Below are positions 1 to 8,329 of a DNA stretch of 9,104 nucleotides, piece after piece. A program made the position numbers and the translations under genes. Positions within the stretch are counted from its first letter, which is position 1, and each line of letters opens with the position of its first letter. Source of the stretch: Mycoplasmataceae bacterium (GTDB lineage Bacteria; Bacillota_I; Bacilli_A; Mycoplasmatales; Mycoplasmoidaceae); the NCBI GenBank assembly GCA_031278855.1, contig JAITJR010000038.1, forward strand, positions 1-9,104, written 5' to 3'. Under the pieces are notes generated by a model. That model was given only the letters and a program-made list of their open reading frames with translations. It ran no database searches and was not told the DNA's origin.

Positions 1-548
1 TCTTTTAATTCTTGTTCAATCTCTCCGACTGTCTTATTCTGTTTAACTGCTATTTCTTTCATTTTTTGCAATCTTTTATCTTTTCTTATTTGTTCATCTA
101 AATACTTATTACTCAATAATTTCAAATTATTAATTGGTGGTAATTTTAAATTACTTTGTCGGCAATTAAACTCATTATGAATAAAATTTTGTGAATTCCC
201 AATACATGCAATCCTGCTTAACTTCGTTTTTACAGGACTTGACTTATTTTTCCCTTGATTCGCAACATTAACAGCTGTTACAAATTTAATTACATTATTC
301 CCAATATTTGTTTGCATATCTTTAAAAACTCTTTGATCTAAGTTAATATCAACAACATGACCCATTCTATCTAATTTATTAATATTTTTTTCTACTCCCG
401 CTAATTTATCTAACCGATTATTTTTCCAAATTTCACAAAACCGATAAAATTCTTTATATTCTCTATTTAAATTTTGGTCAAACTGAATCAATGCATCAGT
501 GTATTTATTAATAATACCTTTATAAATTATTTGCTCTGGTTGAATCAT
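1..548 (-). CDS. Unrecognised lysine-rich protein, C-terminal part missing (window edge)
   Basis: I do not recognise this protein. On the minus strand the frame is open from just after a TAG (609-611) to the left edge, about 200 codons. The first ATG is at 548, and non-ATG starts such as TTA at 603-605 are possible. It is rich in Lys, Asn, Ile and Gln. The N-terminal half looks helical, with a coiled-coil-like stretch around LDKLAGVEKNINKLDRM, and the visible end (KEIAVKQNKTVGEIEQELK) is charged and helical. I see no membrane segment, signal peptide or catalytic motif. The only Trp seen is TGG, unlike the TGA-rich neighbours. No Shine-Dalgarno precedes the ATG; a TATAAA lies 19 nt upstream (568-573). 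It is divergent from parE. In-frame stops upstream raise the possibility that it has lost its true N-terminus. A plasmid- or mobile-element-type protein is possible, but only a guess. Confidence 0.55.
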   Translation of the reverse strand, partial: MIQPEQIIYKGIINKYTDALIQFDQNLNREYKEFYRFCEIWKNNRLDKLAGVEKNINKLDRMGHVVDINLDQRVFKDMQTNIGNNVIKFVTAVNVANQGKNKSSPVKTKLSRIACIGNSQNFIHNEFNCRQSNLKLPPINNLKLLSNKYLDEQIRKDKRLQKMKEIAVKQNKTVGEIEQELK

Positions 549-608
549 CTTTTTACAATTTTCAATCTTTATATTTCCAGCTTTGATCTCATTTAAATCT
601 TTTAAGCT

Positions 609-761
609 CTAAGTGATAAACACGGGAAAAATATCGCTGTGCCAAACGATGTTTAATAGTTTCTTAGGAAGTGACTGATCCATAATACGAACTAAAGCTT
701 TAACGTGTGATTAATGCGCCGTAGTACATAGTCGTGCTTTAATCGTCGGTAATTTATACAT
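609..761 (-). pseudogene. Possible decayed 5' end of the left-end reading frame
   Basis: Upstream of the left-end protein, the same minus-strand frame reads MYKLPTIKARLCTTAH, then TAA, then a 33-residue stretch beginning SHVKALVRIMDQSLPKK, then TAG (609-611), then the open frame of the neighbour. Both stretches look like ordinary protein and share its frame, which suggests one gene broken by two stops. TAA and TAG are true stops even in code 4. A second frame over 600-660 also reads plausibly (RLAQRYFSRVYHLELK), so a frameshift may be involved. The alternative is non-coding DNA that is open by chance. I cannot name a family. Confidence 0.3.
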
Positions 762-777
762 AATTAAATATGTATAA
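754..777. repeat. Inverted repeat next to the parE start
   Basis: The arms TTATACATA (754-762) and TATGTATAA (769-777) are perfect reverse complements separated by the 6 nt ATTAAA. The right arm contains most of the TATAAT box and ends 3 nt before the first parE ATG. This placement fits an operator for parE, or for divergent transcription of parE and the left-end gene. A chance palindrome in AT-rich DNA is the alternative. It is unlikely to be a terminator, because the arms contain few G/C pairs and no T-run is placed for either direction. Confidence 0.5.
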
Positions 778-778
778 T
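773..778 (+). promoter_or_regulatory. Putative -10 box for parE
   Basis: There is a perfect TATAAT. No recognisable -35 hexamer lies at the usual spacing (the sequence there is TAATTT). Transcription would be expected to start near 785, between the two candidate ATGs (780 and 792). That would give a leader of only about 7 nt for the ATG at 792 and would leave the ATG at 780 outside the transcript. Confidence 0.45.
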
Positions 779-779
779 T

Positions 780-2702
780 ATGCTCAAATTTATGCCACAC
801 GGATATATTGAAGAAAATATTAAGGTTCTCGAAGGTTTAGAACCTGTTCGTAAACGCCCAGGAATGTACATTGGTTCCACCGATAATAATGGATTACACC
901 ATCTTTTGTGGGAAATTTTTGATAACGCTGTTGATGAAGTAATTTCAGGTAGTGCTGATACTATCAAAGTAACACTACGTAAAGATAATTCAATCATCGT
1001 GGAGGATAATGGTCGTGGTATTCCGCTTGGTAAAAATGCGACAACTGGTCTATCAAGTATTGATACGGTTTTTACTGTTTTACATGCTGGTGGGAAATTT
1101 GACGATAGTGCATACAAAACGTCAGGTGGATTGCATGGGGTAGGGGCTTCAGTAGTAAATGCTTTAAGTGAATGAATGGTTGTTACTGTAAAACGAGATG
1201 GCAAAATTATGGAATCCAAGTATTGCCACGGTGGTAAGATTGAACAACCAGCTAAAGTAGTTGGCACCACTAATCGTAGTGGCACTATCGTTCATTTTAA
1301 GGCTGATACCACCATTTTTCGTTCCGTCGTTTTTAACCCATCGGTTGTAAAAGAACGAATTCGTGAAACTGCTTATTTATATAAAAATGTCAAAGTAATT
1401 TTTACTGATGAAGGTTCTAGTGAAACCGTTACTTTTGTATCAGAAAATGGGATTAGTGAATACATTGATTTTATTAATGATGGTAAAAATCCGCTGAATA
1501 AAACAGCTTATTTTGAGGGTAAGTCTAATGGGGATGACATTGAGGTAGAAATTGCTTTGCAATATACCACTAGTTCGGCTGAAGTTATTGTTTCGTTTGC
1601 TAATTCTGTTAAGACTAGAGAAGGCGGTTCGCACGAGACAGCTTTTAAGTCGGCATTAACCGAAACCATCAATGAATATGCTCGTAAATGAAAACTATTA
1701 AAAGAAAAAGATAAAAACTTTGAGGGTGATGATGTGCGAGAAGGGTTGACTGCCGTTATTTCAGTTCGCGTACCAGAAAAAATTATTTCTTATGAAGGTC
1801 AAACCAAAAATAAATTATTTACTCAAGAAGCATACACTGCTGTTAAACGAGTTTTTAGTCCTAAATTTACTTATTGATTAGAAGAAAACAAAAAAGCTGC
1901 CGAGAAAATCATTGAAAAAGCTATCTTAGCAAGAGATGCAAGAGTAGCAGCTAAACGAGCTAGAGAAGATGTTAAGAAGTTAAAGTCGACTGGTAAGGGT
2001 TTGTTGGCATTATCAGGTAAATTAACGCCCGCTCAGTCTAAAAATTATGTTGAAAATGAATTATTTTTAGTGGAAGGTGATTCTGCTGGTGGTACGGCTA
2101 AATTAGCACGCGACAAACGAAATCAGGCTATTTTACCACTACGTGGTAAGGTTATGAACGTGGAAAAAGCAAAGCTACGAGATTTGTTAGCTAACGAAGA
2201 AATTTGTACCATTATTTCTAGTTTAGGAGCTGGAATAGCAACAGATTTTAAAATGGCAGATTTAAAGTACGGTAAAGTTATCATCATGACTGATGCGGAT
2301 ACGGACGGAGCCCATATTCAAGTGTTATTGTTAACATTCTTTTATCGCTTCATGAAACCGTTGATTGAAAACGGTAAGGTGTATGTCGCTCTCCCACCAC
2401 TTTATCGAATTACCAATAAAAACACCAGTGCGATTAGTTATGCTTGAGATGAACAATCATTAAGTGATGAGAAAAAGAAAAACCCTAATCACGAAATTCA
2501 ACGTTATAAAGGTCTAGGCGAAATGAGTGCCATACAATTACGTGAAACGACGATGAATATCGCTAGTCGTCAATTAATTCAGATTTCGATAGAAGATGCG
2601 GCTTTAGCAGAACGAAGAGTGAATGTGTTAATGGGCGATAATGCCCTCATTCGTAAAGAATGAATTGATCATAATGTTGACTTTACTTTGGAGAACGAAT
2701 AA
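780..2702 (+). CDS. parE: DNA topoisomerase IV subunit B (ParE)
   Basis: This is the ATPase subunit of topoisomerase IV, which pairs with ParC to decatenate daughter chromosomes using ATP. The frame is 640 codons in code 4, close to the usual ~650. TGA-Trp codons are at 1173, 1689, 1875, 2445 and 2661. The GHKL ATPase shows EIFDNAVDE (45-53), DNGRGIP (76-82) and GGLHGVGAS (116-124). The Toprim domain shows EGDSAGG (432-438) and DADTDGAHI with metal-binding acids near 505-509. [10 protein letters not shown] motif lies near the C-terminus. ParE rather than GyrB is supported by [40 protein letters not shown] and the adjacent parC. The start is uncertain: the ATG at 780 lies 1 nt after TATAAT, whereas the ATG at 792 (636 aa, MPHGYIEEN) fits the predicted transcript better. 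The TAA overlaps the parC ATG by 1 nt. Confidence 0.96.
2690..2693 (+). promoter_or_regulatory. Shine-Dalgarno site of parC
   Basis: GGAG within TTGGAGAA lies 8 nt before the parC ATG and inside the last codons of parE. Together with the TAATG stop/start overlap it supports the 2702 start and translational coupling of the two subunits. Confidence 0.7.
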
Positions 2703-5158
2703 TGATTAATAAAGCAAATTCATTGATTCATCTGAAGTCAATCGAAGAAATCATGTCGGAGAGTTTTGGTAAGTATGCCAAATACATTATTCAAGATCGG
2801 GCTTTACCTGATATTCGTGATGGCTTAAAACCAGTGCAACGTCGCATCATTTATGCCATGAATGATTTACAACTTTTTTATGATCGCCCGCATAAAAAAT
2901 CAGCTCGAACCGTGGGTGAAGTAATCGGTAAGTACCACCCGCATGGCGATACTTCCATTTATGATGCCATGGTGAGAATGTCGCAAAATTGGAAAAATAA
3001 CATTCCCTTAATTGATATGCATGGTAATAACGGATCCATTGACGGCGATGCCGCTGCGGCGATGCGATACACTGAATGTCGTTTGTCACAATTTGGTCAA
3101 TTACTAATTGAAAATATTAAGAAAGACACTGTCCCATTTATCAATAACTTTGATGATAGCGAAAGCGAACCGACAGTATTACCAACCTTTTTACCTAATT
3201 TATTAATTAATGGTGCTAGTGGCATTGCGGCAGGTTATGCTACCAACATTCCACCTTTCAATCCTAGCGAGGTAATTGATGCTATTATTACTAGGATTGA
3301 TTCACCCACTGGTTATTTGTCAACCATTTTAAAGATTATGCCTGGTCCTGATTTTCCCACGGGTGGTTTGATCTTGAATCCTGCTGGAATAAGAGATGCC
3401 TACGAAAAAGGTAAAGGTAAAATCATCATTCGAGCCAAAATTATCCAGAAAAGTGCTAAACAAGTTTATGTTACGGAAATTCCGTACGAAACTAATAAAT
3501 CTGCCATTATCAGAAATATTCAAGAATTAGCCATTAAACATGAGTTGTTAAACATTGAAGAAGTGCGTGATGAGTCTGATGATCAAGGGGTTGCAATTGC
3601 GTTGGACATGAAAAATGGCAAAAATTTTGAATTTGTCAAAAACTTTTTATTTAAGCATACGGCTTTGCAAGTGTCTTACAACATTAATATGGTTGCTATT
3701 AAGAGTCGCAAACCCTACTGTTTATCAATGTTAGCAATTTTGGATGCTTTCATTGTTCATATTGAAAATACTACCATTTTGGCTAGTAATTATGATTTGG
3801 TTAAAGCTAAGGCTCGCAAAGAGATTATTTTAGGTTTGATTAAAGCAATCCACATGTTAGACGATGTTGTTGATTTAATTCGTAAATCAAATGATAAAGC
3901 ATCGGCAAAAAATGCTTTGATTAGCAAAATGGCTTTTAGTGAACCACAAGCCGAAGCAGTTGTGAGTTTACGTTTGTATCGTTTGTCTAATACTGATGTA
4001 ACTAATTTAAATAAAGAGTTAGTTGAACTTGAAAGTATCATTAGTGAATTAGAGTTATTAATTAACAACAAAGAATATCGCAATAACTATTTGAAAAATA
4101 AATTACGTGAATATAAAAAAGTTTTTGGTTATCCTCGCAAAACAATTATTTCTCAAGAAGAGTCAAAAATTGAAATTGACCAAACTGATATTATTGAAGA
4201 TCGTGAAAATATCATTGTTGTTACTCGGGATGGATATTTAAAAAATATTTCGAAACGTAGTTATTCAAATTCGGAATATGAGCGTTTGAAAATCAAAGAT
4301 GGTGATATTCCTGTGGCTCAGTTTGTTTCTAACCAACGCGACAAAGTTATTTTAATTACCGCAAAAGGTAATTATGTTAATATTCCGACTTTTAAGATTG
4401 AGGAATCAAAATGAAGTGATATGGGGGTTCATCTTAATAATATTATCGTTAATGATCCCGATGATAAAATTATTCAAGCTTTTAATTTTCCTAATAACCT
4501 CGAGGATAATCGTTGTCTAGTCATGGCAACCCGTAATGGCATGATTAAACGAACTTTAGTAAAAGAATTAGGCATTTCCAAATTAACTAAGATAGCCACA
4601 GCGATGAAATTAGAAGAAAACGATTCGCTTGTTAGTTGTGCCATTAGTCCTAACAGTGATGAACCTAACCAAATGTTGGGAGTTATCACTAAATATGGCG
4701 TAGGGTTATTTTATCCAACTAATCAAATAAGTGTTGTTTCACGTTATGCAGCTGGTGTCAAAAATATCAACCTAGGTGATGGTGACGAAGTAAGTGCTAT
4801 TTTCATTGATGACCAAACACGAGAGTTTGTACTAATTGCCTGTGTACAGGGTATGAAGCGCATCCGTCGTGAACAAATTAGTATTAGTAATCGTGCGAAA
4901 GTTGGAAAACCGTTAATTAGTCAAATTAAATCTAACCCCATTGAAGTATTAAATGCTTTTCCAGTGAACATGAATGAAATGATTAATAATCTTAGTGATG
5001 ATGGTGTTTGATCATTAATTAAATCTAGCGAAATCGTGATTGGTGATAATGAAACAAGAGTTAGCTCGATTCGTGGAAAGCAATCAATGTTTGCCACTAA
5101 AATTACTTTTACTGATGCCAATGCTAATGCCAGTGAAGCGACTATTTTTGAGAAATAA
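2702..5158 (+). CDS. parC: DNA topoisomerase IV subunit A (ParC)
   Basis: This is the DNA-breaking and rejoining subunit of topoisomerase IV, acting with ParE as an A2B2 tetramer on the chromosome. The frame is 818 codons with TGA-Trp at 4412 and 5009, close to the 800-806 aa of Firmicute ParC. The N-terminal half has the winged-helix/tower fold: [19 protein letters not shown] (35-53), the quinolone-determining stretch [19 protein letters not shown] (77-95), and [12 protein letters not shown] with catalytic Tyr123. The coiled-coil gate (around 360-470) reads [19 protein letters not shown] and later [11 protein letters not shown]. The C-terminal part carries repeated beta-pinwheel blades ([54 protein letters not shown]). 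No GyrA-box (QRRGGKG) is seen, which favours ParC over GyrA. The quinolone positions usually Ser and Glu are Thr84 and Asp88 here. Confidence 0.96.
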
Positions 5159-5159
5159 T

Positions 5160-5750
5160 ATGACTAAACACAAAAATAAAACCAATTGATTAAATTACTT
5201 TCGCCCGACTATTTTTATTAAGTCTTTTGCGGACATCAACATATTTTTGCTTAAGAAAATAGGCATTCGCATGTTAATCTGTGATTTAGATAATACGTTA
5301 TCACCACATTTCACTAGATGACCTAATAAAAAGGTGGTTGACTTTTGTCGTCAATTACAGAGTAATGGAATTAAATTAGCAATTATTTCCAATAATAGCA
5401 AAAAAAGAGTATTAACTTACACGAGTCGTTTGCAACCGAATGAAATCATCTTTAACGCTAAAAAACCACTTAAACGAAAAATATTGAAAATGCTTGAGCG
5501 TTTGGATTTGCGCCCCAATGAAGTTATCTTCTTAGGCGACCAATTTATCACCGATATTTGAGTTGCTAATCGTATTGGTTCCAAAAGTATCTTAGTGTTG
5601 CCAATTATTAACCAGTCGAGTGACGATTCATCTTCACGATTAATTAGATTTTTAGATAAATTTATTTACAAGAAACTAGAATATGGCAACTACTTAAGAT
5701 TAGATTATGCTCGAGACAAAGGTTTAACTGATGAATACCAATTTATCTAA
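5160..5750 (+). CDS. yqeG: HAD-superfamily phosphatase, YqeG family (HAD-IIIA)
   Basis: The 196-codon frame has TGA-Trp at 5187, 5319 and 5559. It matches the YqeG family, small cytosolic HAD phosphatases that often neighbour yqeH. Motif I is CDLDNTL, with nucleophile Asp42 and general acid Asp44. Motif II is the Ser of ISNNSKKR (near 77). Motif III is Lys in NAKKPLK (101-102) followed by GDQFITD (126-132). After motif III comes the family-typical VANRIGSKSILVLP. The N-terminal stretch resembles the YqeG leader before the DxD motif. The physiological substrate of this family is not settled, as far as I know. The ATG lies 1 nt after the parC stop with no convincing Shine-Dalgarno, so it probably relies on coupling. 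Its end overlaps yqeH by 20 nt. Confidence 0.9.
5718..5722 (+). promoter_or_regulatory. Shine-Dalgarno site of yqeH
   Basis: AAAGG lies 8 nt before the ATG at 5731, inside the end of yqeG. It supports that start, which places the zinc-finger cysteines at the N-terminus as expected. Confidence 0.6.
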
Positions 5751-6799
5751 AAATAAAAAATGTAAAGGTTGTGGATTACCTTTATCAACCGATGCCCACG
5801 ATTTGGCTTATACTCCTAATTTAAAATTAGATTATTGTCAACGTTGTTTTCGATTGCAACACTACGGAATTAATTCTCATCAAGAATTATTAACAGCAAC
5901 AGTTAGTAAAGTACTAGATAAGTTAAACATTTTAGAACGTGATTGAATTGTATTGATTAATGATATTTTAAACATTAACTTTGAAGTGATTCAAAAATAT
6001 CAGGATCACCCTCGGATTTGTTTTATTTTTAATAAAGCTGACTTGGTTGTTAATACCTTGAATTATGCCAATATTCAATTGCGAATTGTGAATATGCTAA
6101 CCAATTTAGGTATTAACAAGCCGCAAGTGATTATTGCATCAACCGTTAACAATTATGGAATTCGTAAAATTTTTGAATTTATCCAGTCTCGAGATTTGAG
6201 TGAAAAAATCTATTTTATTGGTAAAACTAATTCTGGTAAATCATCTCTTATTAATGCTTTGATAAAATATTCAGGTAGTGTGGTCAAAACGCTAACGATA
6301 AGTAATCAACTCAATACTACCCTTGATTTAAAGCAAATTAAGTTACAAAAACATAGTATTATTGACACCCCAGGTTATTATAGTGAACATAGCATATTAC
6401 GTAATTTAGCGGAATTAAAAGATGTTGGTTCAATTCAAAATAAACAAAAAATTAAACCTGTTGTTTTTCAAATAATTGAGCCTCAATGTTTCATTATCGA
6501 TAGTTTAGTATGACTTTCGTTCGAAATTAGTAAGCCAGCTTCAATTGTTTTTTATTTACCAAACAAATTAAAAGTACATCGTTTCAAACCTGAAAATTTA
6601 GTCCGTAATCTTAAAAATCCATCAAATAATACTTACCAAGTTTACGATCATCCGAGAGTTACCCAAACATTTGTGATGGAAGCTGATAACAAATACAATT
6701 TGATGATTGATGGATTAGGAATGATTGCCATTAAAGGGGCAAACAAAATATCAGTTAATACTTTTCAAAATGTTAAACTAACTTTGATTAAGGATTGAA

Positions 6800-6807
<8 letters not shown>
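5731..6807 (+). CDS. yqeH: Ribosome-assembly GTPase YqeH (circularly permuted)
   Basis: This is a circularly permuted GTPase that in Bacillus is needed for maturation of the 30S subunit. The frame is 358 codons against about 366 in B. subtilis, with TGA-Trp at 5944, 6511 and 6796. A four-Cys zinc finger comes first (CKGC 11-14, CQRC 36-39). The G motifs follow in permuted order: G4 NKAD (101-104), the G5-like ASTVNNYG (136-143), G1 GKTNSGKSS (164-172), G2-region TTLDL (196-200) and G3 DTPG (212-215). The C-terminal third is the less conserved domain of the family. The Asp-rich segment normally preceding G4 is present but altered (INDILNIN). It is the last gene of the plus-strand run, and its 3' end overlaps the convergent mnmA by 8 nt. 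The genes that often follow yqeH in Bacilli (aroE, yhbY, nadD) are absent. Confidence 0.93.
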
Positions 6808-7954
<1,147 letters not shown>

Positions 7955-8215
7955 TTAGGTAGGATAATGGTCAATCTTTAGTTTGTCTTTGCCAGTGTCA
8001 TGAATGGGGTTCCATTTGATTTTAAACTATTGGAGAGATGGGAATAATATTCCTGTATTTACTTTTGCAAACATCACTCATTTTTCGGATTTATAGAAAC
8101 TGATAAGACTAACTAATTCACCACCTTGAAATTCTCATAACGCAATCAATCCATGATTTTATTTAGCTTCGTTAAATACGGTCGCATGTATGTGCACGTA
8201 CGCATCGGTGAATAG
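7955..8215 (-). pseudogene. Decayed reading frame of unknown family
   Basis: One minus-strand frame reads three protein-like blocks separated by single stops. The first is LFTDAYVHIHATVFNEAK (8162-8215), then TAA (8159-8161). The second is a 43-residue block containing ALWEFQGGELVSLISFY and EKWVMFAKVNTGILF, then TAG (8027-8029). The third is FKIKWNPIHDTGKDKLKI to a TAA at 7955-7957. Two Trp in the middle block are TGA, as expected of a former gene using this genome's code. The beta-rich, aromatic middle block does not look like random AT-rich translation. I recognise no family and see no start codon. The stops are TAA/TAG, so code 4 does not rescue it. It ends 37 nt before the mnmA ATG. The rest of 7919-8329 shows no other gene. 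Confidence 0.4.
8183..8205. other. Alternating purine-pyrimidine tract with dyad symmetry
   Basis: Twenty-three consecutive bases alternate pyrimidine and purine without a break, including the perfect palindrome GTGCAC (8192-8197). Around that centre the symmetry extends to 8187-8202 with two G-T mismatches. Such tracts can adopt Z-DNA or extrude as cruciforms under negative supercoiling. It lies near the border between the AT-rich mnmA side and the more GC-rich LRR side. Chance is possible. Confidence 0.4.
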
Positions 8216-8329
8216 TTACAAAAATAGAAACGGCTGGTACGGATGGGCGGGCATACGGCGATGAATTATTACCGTCATTTATCATAAATACTGTCTTTAA
8301 ATTGGCTGAGCTGAATGGTAATTCGGTGT

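Noticed and set aside
764..1285. 173-codon open frame on the minus strand
   Set aside because: It lies antisense to the ParE ATPase domain, which is strongly conserved; the antisense translation has no recognisable motif.
3790..4083. 97-codon open frame on the minus strand within parC
   Set aside because: It is antisense to the conserved ParC coiled-coil gate; no start context or motif supports it.
780..5158. gyrB-gyrA instead of parE-parC
   Set aside because: The B subunit has the ParE form [13 protein letters not shown] and ParE-like linkers, and the A subunit lacks a GyrA-box.
8027..8029. TAG as a recoded sense codon in the broken frame
   Set aside because: Another stop in the same frame is TAA and all intact genes here end in TAA; no evidence of suppressor decoding, so decay is simpler.
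8255..8275. Possible terminator hairpin (ACGG...CCGT) after the LRR gene
   Set aside because: The stem is only 4 bp with a long loop and no U-run follows it on the minus strand.
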